From Monosporascus cannonballus (lineage: Eukaryota; Ascomycota; Sordariomycetes; Xylariales): a stretch of 64,000 nt of DNA. The stretch is taken from NCBI GenBank assembly GCA_004154925.1, contig QJNS01000148.1, positions 1 through 64,000 on the forward strand, in the 5' to 3' direction. Both the position numbers and the translations under genes were made by a program. Below, one piece after another: positions 33,650 through 46,739 of this stretch; the stretch's first letter is position 1; every line of letters begins with the position of its first letter. Under the pieces are notes generated by a model that was not told where the DNA came from, did not search any database, and worked only from the letters and a program-made list of their open reading frames with translations.

Positions 33650-36600
33650 AAAAAAGCTTTAAACAGGATAATAAAAACCGTTAATAACCCTATTACCTTA
33701 AATATATAAATCGAAACATATTAGTATATCGCAATAATGAACTACAAAGCTTTAGGCGGAAACTATATTACACCTGATATAATTAACGGACTTAAACTGT
33801 TATAAAGACACAAATTAAAACCTTAAATAACTACGAACGTCGAAAATCAGAAATTCGCCTACGATAACGGAAAACTCATACGCGAAATTCATCACTTCGA
33901 AATTTTTATCTAAGGACGATACCAAATATTTAACTTCGACATCGTACTGCTTGAGAATTACGATATGATTTTAGGATTACCATAAATACGCTAGTATAAA
34001 GTTCTAATTAATAAAGAAACTGACTAGATAAAGGTTGACTCATATCTTATTAACGGACAAAAAAAACGAAATCTCTATATTGGATCGAAAATAACAACGA
34101 ATGCAGATATAAGGATATGACAGAAACCTTACCCCTCAAAAGAACAAAATATAAACAAATGGGCATCAAAAAATAAGACATATTATTGCTATTATTATAA
34201 CGAAATTAAGATAACTAAAGAATAATTTAAAGCAGCAGCCTCAAAAGTCAGAAAATCTAACCAATATGCTACTGTAATACCATAAATATAAATATTTCTT
34301 TAAAAAGGAGCTCGATATAAAAGTAATAAAATATAGTAAATAAGATTATAAAATAATCTTTAAAAAGGGTTTTTCAACGAAGTGTTACCTTATTTATAAC
34401 TTAAGCGGAAACGAATTATATACTTTCAGAAAATATTTAGAAAATCGGTTATAAAAAAATAGATGCGACTTTTGAAGTTATCCGCGAGATATCCGATATT
34501 TTTCGTAGTTAAAAAATGGAAAAATACGATCTGTGGTGAAATGTCGACAATTAAACGATATTATTATTAAGGATCGAATGCCATTATTTCTAATCATAAA
34601 AATAAAAGACCGATTTTACGAAGCTAAATAGTTTATAACTCTCGATTTTAAAACCGGATATAACCTTATTAAGATCAAAAAAGAATACAAATAAAAAATA
34701 ACCTTTAGAACGAAATACGGATTATTTAAGTATTTGGTTACACTAATAAGATTTACGAACGTACGAGCAACTGTTTAACATTTGGTAAATTATGTATTAC
34801 GAAAATATGTCGATATTTTTGCCATAGGTTATCTCGACGATATTTTTATCTTTTCGAAAACAGGAAAAGCATATGCAGGATACATTTATAATGTTTTTCA
34901 AACTTTATAGACCGCAAAATTATTTGTTAACCCAGAAAAACCTTAATTTTATACTTAGAAAATGGAATATCTGGAATATATTATTATCCTAGGATATATT
35001 AGAATAAATCTAAAGACAATCGCTGCAGTTACAGAATAGCAGACGCTAACGACGGTTAAAAAGGTACAGGCATTTTTTGGATTCGCCAATTATTACAGGA
35101 AGTTTATCTAAAATTTTTGCGGAATAGCCATACTCTTAACCAATCTTACTAAAAAAACAAAAAGAATTCATATAAATACCTAAGATAAAAAGAGTATTTT
35201 AGAAAATTAAGAATGTAATTATTAGCGAACCAATATTACTTATGTACGATTTAATTCGCATCGTTAAACTAGAATCCGATACTTTGGATTACGCATTAGG
35301 CGTAATAATCGAATAATAAAACGATTAAAACAAATTATATCCCATTACATTCTTTTCGTATAAGCTTAAAGGGACCGGGTTTAATTACGGTATTTCACAG
35401 AAAAGGTTTATGGCTATTATTATAGCTTTTCGAGAATTCAGGCATTTTCTAAAGGGAAATTTGCGTTAGGTTGAGGTTTATATAGACCACTAAAGTTTCA
35501 CCCGTTTTACTACGATTAGGAAATTTATAAAACGATAATTAAAATACGCAGAAAAATTGACGAACTTCGATTTCATTATTATTTACAAAAAAAGCTCTGA
35601 AAACGGCAGAATCGACGCCTTAAGCAAGCGACCAGATTTCGAAAAGAAATTGGTTAAGGTTAGCTATATAGTTTTTGATACTATTAAAAAAGAATACTTA
35701 CGTTCGCAACAAATTGCGATAATGCGAGCAGTACCTATTAATATATGTCAGAAAATCCGGCAGTATAATAACGGTTTCTTAAAAGACTAAAAAACGGATA
35801 AAGTTTTAATTCTAAAAGAATACGAGGATAATCTAGTACGAAAAATACATAAATATCAGTTATATAGACATTCAGAAATCTATAAAATCTTAAAAAGGCT
35901 ATAACGAATTTATCAATATCTTAAAATAAAATTAATAATATAGAAAATCACATATTAATGCAATACTTGCGCCAGAATAAAAGTTCGACAATATAAGCCC
36001 TACGAAAAATTACAGCCTTTACCAGTTGTAAACCAACTATAATATTTAGTTATATTCGATTTCATTATCAAATTTCTTGCGTTAAAAAATCCCATTATCA
36101 AAAAATATTACGACAGAATTTTCGCAATTATCGATCGATTCGCCAAATTTTCCTATTTTTTAACATATTATAAAAGCATGAAGGCCGAAAGAATAGCATA
36201 TATATTCTTTAAATATATTTTCAGCATATACGAATTATTAATGGTAATTATTTCCGACAAAAGATTAATATTTGCATTTAAGTTTTAGCAAGATCTTATA
36301 ATACAAATCGACTTAAATCACAAATTATTTAACGTATTCCGACTATAAATAGACGGATAAACGAAACGAACAAATTAAACATTAAAAATAATTTACGATA
36401 TTATAGTAATTACGATTAAAGTAGGTAAGTTGAAAAATTACCTGTTACCTAATTAACTTATAATAGTAATTATTACGAAAATATTAAAATAATATCTGCG
36501 AATAAAAATTTTAGTTTTATCTCAGAAATCTACAGAAAAATACGCGATAATTATTTAATTAATATTAAGATATTCTTTACGTTAAAAGAATTAAAACAAA

Positions 36601-37105
36601 TATATCAGAAAATAAAATTAAAATTAGAATTCGTACGGAATTAAATAAGCAAATATTATAATCAGAAACGGTTAAAGGAATTCACTTTCGAAAAAAAGGA
36701 AATGGTTTACCTTGTTACCAAAAATATTCAAACAAAAAAACCTAGCAAAAAAGTCGATTTCAAATATACCGGTCTGTACAAAATCGCTAATAAAATTTCA
36801 AAAAATAATTACCAGTTGAAACTTCCACCAAAAGGTAAATTTCACCTAGTTTTTTACATTTTTTATTCCAATTAATAACGAACATAATCAAAGTATATAG
36901 GATACAAAACGACGTAAACGTAAAAGATAAATAAATACATAAAGTAAAACATATATTCGATATACGAAAAAACCGGATTTACTTAATACCTGATTAAGTG
37001 AAAAAAGTACCCGGATTTCGAAAATATCTGGAAACTCGCCAAAATTTCATTAGCGCCTAACGTTTGTTAAAGAAATTTTACCGACAGCGACGAGGTTACT
37101 AAAGA
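33650..37105 (+). pseudogene. Element B pol remnant
   Basis: The protease motif is NYKALGGNYI (33,740-33,769), aligned with NCGALGGNYI of A. RT has GYLDDIFIFS (YLDD intact, 34,830-34,841). A stop-free stretch 35,557-35,787 holds the RNase H end (NFDFIIIYKKSSENGRIDAL then SKRPDF) and part of the connection domain. Integrase follows (FAIIDRFAKFSYF near 36,130), then GPY/F (FKYTGLYKIANKI near 36,770) and chromodomain (KYPDFENIWKLAKI near 37,010). Inactive. Confidence 0.82.
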
Positions 37106-37520
37106 AAGCCCCTTAATTACGATTTTCGGGAATAAACCAGTTAAAGGAATTAAGGAGTAGTGCAAATAAAGAAACCTCGGTCTTCGTACGCTTTTATTCG
37201 TTTAATTCGTCCATCGACTGGAGTTCGCGATCACCAATTTTAATTTCCTTAACGTACAGAAATTTTTTTAACGACGAAATGAAAAAAGACAATTACTGGT
37301 CTCGTTAATGTTACGTTGTTTGCGTACTAGGTTTTTTTTTCGTAACTGCCTCTTTACGATCTAAACGATTTTTCTCCTTCTTAATATAACGCAAAAAGTT
37401 AATTTGAACGCCAAAGCTATCAAAACGACGGCGGTTTTTAATGCATTCGTTATAACGACGAATTTCTTTAATTATTTAACAATTAATACCATTTTAAAAA
37501 TAAGACGTAAATAGTGTAAC
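37047..37520 (-). pseudogene. Element B antisense zinc-cluster/coiled-coil gene
   Basis: Antisense to pol, it has the cluster F-x2-Y-x6-C-x8-Y-x2-C-x6-F (YF, then NGINC, IIKEIRRYNECIKNRRRF), a basic helix (NFLRYIKKEKNRLDRKEA) and a tail SFNWFIPENRN..GAFF. It ends KISLTNVRR at a stop near 37,050, parallel to SESFLTGAGRQ in A. Two cluster positions are Phe, which RIP cannot explain, so this copy diverged before it was mutated, or my frame is off there. The start codon is not clear. Confidence 0.55.
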
Positions 37521-37688
37521 TTTAAAATCAAACTTAAAAATATAAACAAACAAAAAGTTTAGGTTTTTTTCTTTAATTAGGACGATTGCGAAGCTTGCGA
37601 TTAACAATATAATCAGCTATATTAAAGGTTAATAACTTATTAAAAAAGAAAATCTTTAAGAGCAAAGATATTTAAAAAGAAGAGATCG

Positions 37689-37881
37689 TATTATAACCTA
37701 ACCAAGACCGGTCGCAGGAAACGGTCGGATCCATACATAAATATTACGTAATTTGGATTTCTTTTGGCATTAAGATGTAAATAAATCTATATAGAACTAA
37801 TCGAATCTAATAACATTATATTTAAAGCGGCGTCAAGATCTAATAAAAATTTAATTGCTCTATAAAAAACATATACGTTCG
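37689..37881 (+). repeat. 3' LTR of element B, left part
   Basis: 193 bp, TATTATAACCTAACCAAG to CATATACGTTCG. The LTR stops here because element C is inserted in opposite orientation; it resumes at 44,642. Both parts add up to 371 bp, matching the 370-bp 5' LTR. Confidence 0.9.
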
Positions 37882-38256
37882 TGTGACGGCTATGCGGTTT
37901 AACCAACTATTAAACCTTAAGTCGACGGGTTTATGTTGGCAGGAGTATCATGGGAATCTGAGCAATAAATATAGTGATATATCACGTCTCGTAATTTCAA
38001 AGATACCTTACATAACGATATTGTATTATAAGCTGAAGTTATTTAAATTATGGAAATAATAAATGTAAATATCCTTTTTTTTCCTAGCTTGATTATTCGT
38101 AATTACGTCGTTAATAGTAATTATAATTATTTGGGATTATTTTTAATTATTAATAATTACTGGCTTAACAGTAATTACCGTTACGTAACTCGAGAGGTAG
38201 CCCGTATGCTCTCTGCCTGACCGTTTTTTAAAACCGGAGCTTGTCGGGTCGTAATA
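37882..38256 (-). repeat. 3' LTR of element C
   Basis: 375 bp, read on the plus strand from TGTGACGGCTATGCGG to GTCGTAATA. The left, outer end is well kept, with GTCGACGGGTTTATGTTGGC. Next to its right end lies the polypurine tract (minus strand GGGAAGGAAAAAAATCG). Confidence 0.92.
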
Positions 38257-38445
38257 CGATTTTTTTCCTTCCCAAATCTTGCTCTTAAGAATTTCTTTTT
38301 CTTTTTTTTCGTTTAATAAGTATCCCCCTTTTTTTTGCTATTAATCAAGTTATTTCGCATTTCCAAAATTCGTTGCGTTCCCCGTTTTTCTACCGTTCGT
38401 CGTACTGACCTTATAAAAGCCTTTAACTAATTTGGTTACGAAATT

Positions 38446-38967
38446 ATATTTTGCTCTTATTATTTTTCGAAAAACATAAGGTATAAAATAATGGAAAACG
38501 TTTTAAGGTATAAGCAATATGTTAATCGAGGTCGATTTTATAATGGTACCGGCGTACCTATTTTTTCCTTATAAAATATTTATTGCGAATATTAACGTTT
38601 GGAACGCGAAAAAACGTTTATCGAAAAATAATTACTAAAGTTTTAACGGCTTTATTTTAAAATTTAACATAAATATTAGAAAAAGATAAATAAAACTTTT
38701 TTTCGTTTTATTCGTTTACGTAAGCAAAAGGTGTTAATTCGTTCAAAAGGCGTTATTATAGTATAACGTAAATTTTAATCGTTGGACGAATTAAAGGAAT
38801 AAAAGCGTTAGGAATAAGAATAGTTAGAGATTGCCGTTACGGTTGCCACGTTAACATATGTTGCGGCTGGTTGGCCCGATATCCCGGTTACCGACTGGTC
38901 GGCTGTTAATTAGGACGTATCCGTTATTATTAGTAAAAGTTTTTTAATAGGTATTAAGCGTTAATAA
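38446..38967 (+). pseudogene. Element C antisense zinc-cluster/coiled-coil gene
   Basis: On the strand opposite to gag-pol; the start codon reads ATA, as expected from RIP of ATG. The cluster FCSYYFSKNIRYK gives C-x2-Y-x6-Y-x8-Y-x2-Y-x6-Y. Then come GVPIFSL, a stop-rich helix and the tail WPDIPVTDWSAVN and SKSFLIGIKR. The true stop is at 38,965-38,967 and pol stops at 38,930-38,932 on the other strand, a 38-nt convergent overlap. It aligns over its whole length with the copy in E. Confidence 0.7.
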
Positions 38968-41900
38968 GCTTCTTAGCAGGTTCCTAGATATTTTCGAAAT
39001 TTAGGTATTTTTTTATTTGATTAAATATTAAGTAAATTTGTTTTATTTTCGTATCTTAAGGATTTTTTTTTATTTCGTATGCCTATTTATTTTTTAGTTC
39101 CATATCGTTTTATGCCTTATATACTTTGATTATATTTGTTATTAACTTAAATAAAGAAATATAAAAAATTAAATAAAGTTTAATTTTTAGTGAAATGTTA
39201 ATTAATAGTTATTATTTAAGATTTTTTGGCGATTTTATATAAACTGATATATTTGAAATCGAATTTTTTACTGGGTCTTTTTATTTAAATATTTTTTGAA
39301 ATGAGCAAAATTATTTTCCCTTTTTTGAAAATTAATTTTTTTAACTTTTTTTGGTTGTAATATTTGCTTATTTAGTTTTGTAGGAATTTTAATTCTATTT
39401 TTATTTTCTAATATAATTATCGTAATTATTTTGACGTAACAATTATTTTCATATTAATTAGATTATCATTACGTACTTTTTTATCAATTTTTAAAGTAAA
39501 ATTAAAATTTATATTTATAAATATTATCTTAATGTTTTCGTAATAGCTGGTATTATAAGTTAATTATGCGATTAGTAATTTTTAACCTAATTATTTTATT
39601 TATAATTAATATAATATCGTAGGTGGGTTTTTAAGATTTGATTTATTCGTTTTATTTATTTATTTGTTTATGGTTTAAATATGTTAAATAACTTATGGTT
39701 TATACCGATTTATGTTATACAGCCTTACCAAAATTTAAATATAAATATCGATCCTTTATTTGATATGATTTTTATAGGTAATCCGTATATGCTGAAAATA
39801 TGTTTAAAGAAAATGTATACCAGTTATTTGGCGTTTATGTCCTTATAATATGGTAGAAAATAGGAAAGTTTCGTAAATCGATTAACGATTACGAAAATGT
39901 TATCGTAATATACTTTTATAACTGGAATTTCTGATATAAAAAGCTTGGTAATAAAATTAAATCTAATTAAATATTATAGTCGTTTTGCGATTAGTAATAG
40001 CTGTAATTCTTTATATGACTTATGTCGTCAAGTCTTTGCTTTGGCGTAAATATCGCATTACCGTATGATTTTTTATACCGTTAATTTTATTTTAGGAAAG
40101 AAATATGTATGTCGAAATCGCTTTAAGGTTTTGTAAATCTTTGGATATTTATGTAATTAATATTCGTATATTCTTTTTATTAAATTCTTTTAATAGTTTT
40201 CTGGAATTTACGTCTTATTTTTTGGATTTCTGAGAAATTATTGTTATATTACTGGATCTTTTAATATATATTTAAAGGTGCTGCCCGAATTGTTATAATT
40301 TGCCGTAAGCGTAAATAATTTTTTGTAACGGTATTAAAAATTATATGGCTGATTTTGACTAATTTCTTTCGAAGTTTGGTCGCTTATTTAAAATATTTGC
40401 TTTGTTATTTTTTAATTTCTTTTATAAATAATTACGAAATCGAAATTCGCTAACTTTTTCGTATATCTTAATTATCGTTCTGTAAGTTCCCTGGTCGTAA
40501 TAAATCGGGTAAGATTTTAATAATCCGTATAAACCTTAATCTGGTGCAAGTTTCTTTTTTTAAAAAATATCTGAATTCCCGAAATATTATAATAACAGCT
40601 ATAAATTCTTTATTTAAAATGCCGTAATTAAATTTGGCTTTTTTTCATTTCTACGAAAAAAATATAATAAGGTATAATTTATTTTAATTATTTCGTTATC
40701 CGATTATTGTATTTAACGCATAATCCGAAATTTTGGTTTTTTGCTTAACGGGAGGGTTTAAATCGTATATAATTAGTATTAATTTGTTAATAATTGCATT
40801 CTTAATATTCCGAAATATTTTTTTCCGTATTTAGCGTTTATTTGAATTCTTTTTTTTCGTAAGATTTATTAGGAGTATAATTATTTTGCTAAAATTTCGA
40901 ATAAATTTTCTGTAATAGTTAGCGAATTTAAAGAATATCTTTATTTCCTTAATTATTATTAGCATGTGTTATTTTGTAACTATAGCGATTTTCTTAAGGT
41001 TTATTTTGATATGTTCTGGGGTAATAATATGTCCTAGATATTTTATTTTTTATATATGGAATTATTTCTTTTTTGCGATAATAAGCAACTTTACGTCCTA
41101 TAAAACTTAAAGGACTTTAAAAATGTATTCTGTATATGTTCTTTTTGTTTTTAAGAAAATAAAAATATCGTCAAGATAGCAAGTAACGAAAATATCGAGG
41201 TATTTTCGTAATACGTAATTAATTATTTGCTACAAGGTTGCTAGTGCGTTTGTAAGTCCTATTAATATAACCAAATATTTAAATAATTCGTATTTCGTTT
41301 TAAAAGCTATTTTTTATTCGTATTTTCTTTTTGATTTTAATAAAGTTGTATTTATTTCTAAGGTTAAGTATTATGAATTATTTGGTTCCGTAAAATCGGT
41401 TTTTTATTTTCGTAATTAAGGATAATAATATTTAATATTTAATAATAATATCGTTTAGTTATTAATAGTTAATTACAAATCGCAATTTCTTATTTTTTTA
41501 AGTACGAAAAATATTAGATATTTTGTTAGTAATTTCGAAAATTGAATTTAATTTTTTTGTAGCCGATCTTTTAGGTATTTTTTAAGAATACGTAATTCGT
41601 TTCCGTTATGGTTATAAATGGGGTAAAACTTTGTCGAAAATCTTTTTTTAAGAATTATTTCGTAATTTTATTCGTTATATTTTAATAATTTCGTATTAAA
41701 GCTTTTTTTAAAAAGCTGCTTATATTTATGGTGTTATGGTAGTATATTGGTTAAACTTTCTAATTTCTTAAGCTATTATTCTTTTTGTTTCAGATAGTTA
41801 TTTAATTATTTTAGTTTGCCTTTAATAATAATAATAATAATAATAATATATCGTATTTTTTCTGATGCCCGTTTTTTTGGTATTTTGTTTCTTTAAGTAA

Positions 41901-42400
41901 TAAAATATTTATTATGTCTTTATGCCTATATTCGTCGCTATTATCGTTCAAATATTAAAATCTTAATTTTTTTTATTAATAAGGTATTAGGTAAACCTTA
42001 TTTGGTTTATTTTTCTATTAATTAACATTTCGTATTAGCGTATCTATAATAATCCTAAGATTATATCGTAATTCCTAAATAAAACAATATCGAAATTAAT
42101 TGTTTGGTATTATCCTTTAACAAAAATCTTAAGGTAATTAATTTCGCGTATAATTTTTTCATTATCGTAAGCAAATTCCTAACCTTTGATATTTGTTACG
42201 GTATAAGGTTTTAACTTATATTTTCATAGCAATGTAAACTTATTCACCATATTTGGTATAATGTAATTTTCGCCTAGAGCTCCGCAATTTACCATTGCGA
42301 TATACCAATACGTTCCGATTCGTATTTCTAAAGTAATAAGGTCGTTAACGTTTCTTATCGTCGCATTTAAAGCCTTTTTTAGGAATTTCCCTTAATTTCT
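38930..42400 (-). pseudogene. Element C pol remnant
   Basis: On the minus strand: protease AMVNCGALGENY (NCGA at 42,288-42,299), RT TCYLDDIFIFL (YLDD intact at 41,167-41,178), RNase H, integrase, and chromodomain with KKYLNFENI and EPAKKLINA, ending YLLKNFY at the stop 38,930-38,932. Heavily interrupted by RIP stops. Confidence 0.8.
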
Positions 42401-43356
42401 TTAGGTTTTGTTATTTTACGGCGTTTTTATAAATAACCTTTTTTTAATTCCTATTTAAATCTATTAAGCTTTACTTATGTTTTTTCGTTTAACGCGTTAA
42501 GCTGTTATATTTATTGTTATTGCCGGCGTACTGTTTTTTCACATCGTATTAATTGCTTTTGGTTTTTTTATAATTTGTCTCCTTATTAAATAAATTATTT
42601 TTTTTATATTTGCGATTATATTCCATTATACGTCGTCCTAATTATTATTTTAAAAGTCTTTTGTAAATTAACGTATTTTTTAATAACCTTTTTATATGGG
42701 TTTATAATAAATACTAATTAAAAATAAAAACTCGTAATAACCTTTTAATAATATTTTTTACCGTACGCTGGATTAACTCCTTTTCCGTTTGATAATTGTA
42801 TTATTTATAATAATAAAAGGGGTCTTTTTATAGGTATTATTTTTTTCGGGCCAGCTCTTTATTTCGGCCAATTATTAAATATTTTTTAGGGCTATAGTTC
42901 GAAACTGTCGATTTTATTATTTATCGTTTTTATTATTTATAGTACGATTTGGAAAATCGAATCCTTTATAATATATACGGGTAATTTATTCCTAAATATA
43001 TTATTTTTATTTTTCGTAATCGGGATATTTTTGTTATCGGTAATATATGGCATATATTTCGTCGTATTAATCAGATATTCCGGAACAGATTTTTTTTATT
43101 TAATTCTGGTATTCGCGTAATTATTCTTATAACGCTTTTTATTATGCTTACGATACTTATTAAGCTAATCTTCTAGGTTTTTATATTTTTTATCAAATTT
43201 TTATCGTAATAATCCTTATTAAACTTTTTGTTATAAGCCTAATACATATTTGGCTTAAATTTTATTAATAATTTTGCTGTTATTTCCTTAATAATTTTTA
43301 ATTTGTTCTTCCGGTAGAGGGGTTCAATTATTTCATCGTGGCCTTTTAGATTTCTT

Positions 43357-44220
43357 ATATTTGTGGGCTTTATATCCCATTTTGCCATAATTAAAGCATT
43401 TAATTTGGCTTTAGTCTTATTTATGAGTAACGCCGAATTTTATAAATCCTAACGCCGTTTCGTAAAAAATAAAAGGTACGTCCCGCTTTTTTCCCTGGTT
43501 AAACTTGTTATATCCCGAACGTAAGGCATATTATCTTTTTTTTCCTGTCGTTTTTCAAACTGTCGATTATTAATCTTAATTGCCTTTATAATATATCGAT
43601 TTAAAGTAATTAATTATTTAATCCGAATAATTTTATCTTTTATATTATCCTTTAACCCTTTATAAAATATATTGATAAAAACGTTAATTTGGTTATTTTC
43701 TTATTTTATTTTAGCTGTAAAAGTTTTAAAGGTTATGCCATATTTAAAAGTAAGTCCTTTTTATCGGAATTACAAAAGTTATTAAGCCGTAAATCGTTTT
43801 TTATCTGGATTGCCGAAATTATCGTGCATTTTATTTTCGAAATTGATATAAAATAAAAAGATTTCGTTAATAAAGTTTTCCTTATTTAACTTTTTTATTT
43901 TTAAGATATTTCTCATAATAGGTTCAAATTAATTAATTGTATTTCTTATTAGGCATATTTTTATTGCTAAAACTATATCCGCTAAATTATTAAGGTCTAG
44001 GAAACGAATATAAATTTGTGCCTAAATTAAAAAGGTTTAAAAGTTACCCTTTTTATCATAAGGCTTTGGCTTTTCAGGCTTTATACGGACAAAAAAGATT
44101 TAGGTAAATGGCATAGCCTTAAGTTATCGAACTTTTTTTTCCAATTTCCAAATTCGAGCTTAAAATTACTAAATAAGGGTTTTCTAAATATTGGTCGATA
44201 TTTTAACAATATTAAATATT
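43357..44220 (-). pseudogene. Element C gag remnant
   Basis: The capsid region can be followed in the minus frame. The zinc knuckle at 43,357-43,398 reads CFNYGKMGYKAHKY: the first Cys is kept, the second Cys, the His and the last Cys are Tyr. Upstream limit is approximate. Confidence 0.65.
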
Positions 44221-44261
44221 GCTTAAAGTTTAACGGTATTACAGAATAAAAATTTGTAACG

Positions 44262-44636
44262 TATAACGGCTATATAATTTAACTAATTATTAAACCTTAA
44301 GTTAACGGGTTTATATTAGTAAAAATATCGCAAAACTTTAAATAATAAATACAGTAATATATTACGTCTCATAATTCCAAATATGCCTTAGATAACGATA
44401 TTATATTGCAAATTAAAGTTATTTAAATTATAGAAATAATAAGCGTATATATCCTTTTACTTCCTGGCTTAATTATTCGTGATTACGCCGTTGATAGTGA
44501 TCACGATTACTTGGGATCGCCTTTGATCATTAATAATCACTGGCTTGGCAATGATCACCGTCACGTGACCCGGGAGGTGGCCCGTATGCTCCCTGCCTAA
44601 CCGTTTCTTAAGACCGGAGCTTGTCGGGTCGTAACA
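44262..44636 (-). repeat. 5' LTR of element C
   Basis: 375 bp. The right, outer 170 bp are almost free of RIP damage (GATCACCGTCACGTGACCCGGGAGG), while the paired left LTR reads AATTACCGTTACGTAACTCGAGAGG at the same place. It contains the palindrome GTCACGTGAC. Confidence 0.92.
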
Positions 44637-44641
44637 GTTCG

Positions 44642-44819
44642 TTATTTCCATAATCTAAATAATACCAGTTTACAATAATATATCGTTACCTAATATACCC
44701 TTAATATTATAAGACGTAATACGTTACTATATTTATTGCTCAGAATCCCACGATATTTTTACTAACATAAATTCGTACAACTTCGGTTTAATAGTTGGTT
44801 AAACCGTTTATCCGTCACA
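44642..44819 (+). repeat. 3' LTR of element B, right part
   Basis: 178 bp continuing the LTR after the GTTCG repeat, ending CCGTTTATCCGTCACA, with the outer CACA end intact. Confidence 0.9.
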
Positions 44820-44824
44820 ATTAA

Positions 44825-44933
44825 GCATAATAATAATTTAACTGGAATTCTTATATTATTTATCTTAAAAAATACGTTACGTTTTTATATCGATTATAAA
44901 AAGCTGAATCGAATAATTTGCAAAACTTATATA
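44825..44933 (+). pseudogene. Element I reverse transcriptase, left part
   Basis: The frame reads LTGILILFILKN, TLRFYIDYKKLNRIICKTY, the gypsy RT stretch that normally reads like APILFV..DG.LRFCVDYR.LN. It ends at the TA target of the Fot1-like transposon and continues in frame after 60,807. Confidence 0.7.
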
Positions 44934-44990
44934 ACGTCCCGAACAAGCTCACCGGATGGACAAGCTCATCGGATGGTCTTTAGCACCTAT
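44934..44990 (+). repeat. Left terminal inverted repeat of the Fot1-like element
   Basis: It begins ACGTCCCGAACAAGCTC and contains a 17-bp tandem pair, ACAAGCTCACCGGATGG and ACAAGCTCATCGGATGG. It is less RIP-damaged than the interior. Confidence 0.85.
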
Positions 44991-45299
44991 CGATAACAAA
45001 TTCCAATTAATTAGTCGTAATATATCAAAATAATACAAATTAATCGAATTCTTCTTTGCTAAATATATTTATATCTTTTTCACAAGTACGTGCATTATAT
45101 CTGGATTTGCCGCAAATGCCATACTTTCGTTTTTTGGTTTTAATCCTTTTGTAACGATTATTTTTAGCCGCTGTTAGCTGTATTTTTTTACTATTACCTT
45201 TTTTCTCGACCAGAAAAGCTTGTCTTTCTTATATAATAAATGTTCTTTTTTTTTAAAATCGTTTGTTTTTAATTTTTCGATATTTATTAAGGATATAGT

Positions 45300-46739
45300 T
45301 CGTTTTGCATTAGTAACTATTTTTTTAAAAAATTTTCATACAATAGTATCAAGGCATTTTTCGTTAAAAGATTAACCGATTTAACTATTTTTGTCAGCGA
45401 GTTACTCTGATAATTTTTGATTCCTTTTTGTAAATAACGTTCCCGTTTTGTTATTTCGCGGATATTTTTATAGGTTTTTGCGAAGGGGAAAAAACGGAAC
45501 CGGCAGAGTTACGGGGCGATACGCTCGGTATAAATATAGCTGGAAAACTTTCTAAATCGGATAGAACATTATTAATATCGAATGAAATAAATTTAGCTTT
45601 TCTAAATCCGGTTTTTATATTTTCGGATGTTATAATAACTTTAAATACGTTGTAAAAGCCGGCGAGGAAATCTTTTTTCGCAATATAAGTACAATAACGT
45701 TGTATTAAATTTTTAATATAAAATAAATAAGCGCATTTTAAAGTAAAAAAGCAAAATATGTCAAAAGGTTAAAGAAGATAGGAGAAATAAGCAGGTATAC
45801 AAAACGTAATAATGTCGTTATTTGGATAATAATTTTCGAATTTTATTAAATGGTTATTTTTGTAATTGTTAAAAATAAGAAATATTTCGATTTTTTCGTA
45901 CGCGTTTGGGTATATTTATAGAAATATTAGACCAATTTCAAACTTAATTCGTTCGTTATTTAATTATTATTATTTGAACCGATCTTTTAACCGGCTGGTA
46001 ATGGATTTTTTGGGTACTAAGAATTAAAGTAATTTTTTTCAGCTAAAATAATAAATAACGATAATACTCAACCTTGCGAATTAATAGCCTATATAATTAT
46101 AACTTATTCCTTTTTTTATTGAGCTTATTTAGATTTTTTATGTTTTTCAGTATTAGTAATTATTATGCCCGTTGTTATAAAAAGCCCTATTAAAAATTCC
46201 ATTTCTTTAAAGTTATAAATATCCTTTTTTATAACGTCGTATTTTGCGATTATAACCCGAAAAAGCTTATATTATTTGCGAAATATTTCTGGATTTTCGT
46301 ATAATATTTTCTAATTATCGAATTTTCGATTTATATGCGTTTTAAGTTATTTTTGGCGTTTAAAAGTTTAACGCCTACTTAACCTCGGCGTATCCTATAA
46401 TGTGTTAAGTAAGCAGTATATTCGTTATATTTCTAATATATTAAAACTGGATAAAAAATGTTTGTATATTTAAGTTCAGGATTCGGTCGATAATGAATAA
46501 CTTTTCGGCCGGCGTTAATTTTCGTAAATTTAGGATAATATAGGTTCTGGAAATTTTACCGGTATATCGGTTGTATAAAATAAAATAGGTGATTTTATAA
46601 ATTGGATTAAATATTGTATAACTAAATATCGGCTTTCGTTTTTTACACTGGATGGCTAAGTTTATTTTATATTTTTTGTAAGCCGTTCTATGTTATTGGT
46701 ATTGAAAAATGGTTAATTGAAGTTGAGCAAGCAGAAGGT
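45300..46739 (-). pseudogene. Fot1/pogo-like transposase remnant
   Basis: On the minus strand, in order: DIYNFKEMEFLIG (46,179-46,223), the region normally holding the first catalytic Asp; EIFLIFNNYKNNHLIKF with Asn at 45,868-45,870 where the second Asp (LLLDGH-type motif) is expected; NNDIITFCIPAYFSYLL; PFDIFCFFTLKCAY with the third Asp at 45,760-45,762; then KKDFLAGFYNVFKV and ENIKTGFRKAKFISFD. The two Asp positions are 36 apart, as in DD35D transposases. Frameshifts and stops make it dead. Confidence 0.8.

Larger units (their letters stand above)
37882..44636 (-). mobile_element. Element C: gypsy chromovirus inserted in the 3' LTR of B
   Basis: 6,755 bp in minus orientation, with 375-bp LTRs (37,882-38,256 and 44,262-44,636) and target duplication GTTCG (37,877-37,881 and 44,637-44,641). 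Same gene order as A. The antisense gene lies on the plus strand beside the left LTR. Confidence 0.93.
24513..44819 (+). mobile_element. Element B: gypsy chromovirus, interrupted by D and C
   Basis: The 5' LTR is at 24,513-24,882 and the 3' LTR at 37,689-44,819, itself split by element C. The flanks ATTAG (24,508-24,512) and ATTAA (44,820-44,824) are a target duplication differing by one G-to-A change. Without D and C the element is about 6.65 kb, the size of A. Gag, protease, RT, RNase H, integrase, chromodomain and the antisense gene are present in RIP-degraded form. Confidence 0.9.

Noticed and set aside
44469..44651. Minus-strand open frame at the right end of element C
   Set aside because: It lies inside the preserved half of the LTR and crosses the element edge, so it is not a gene.
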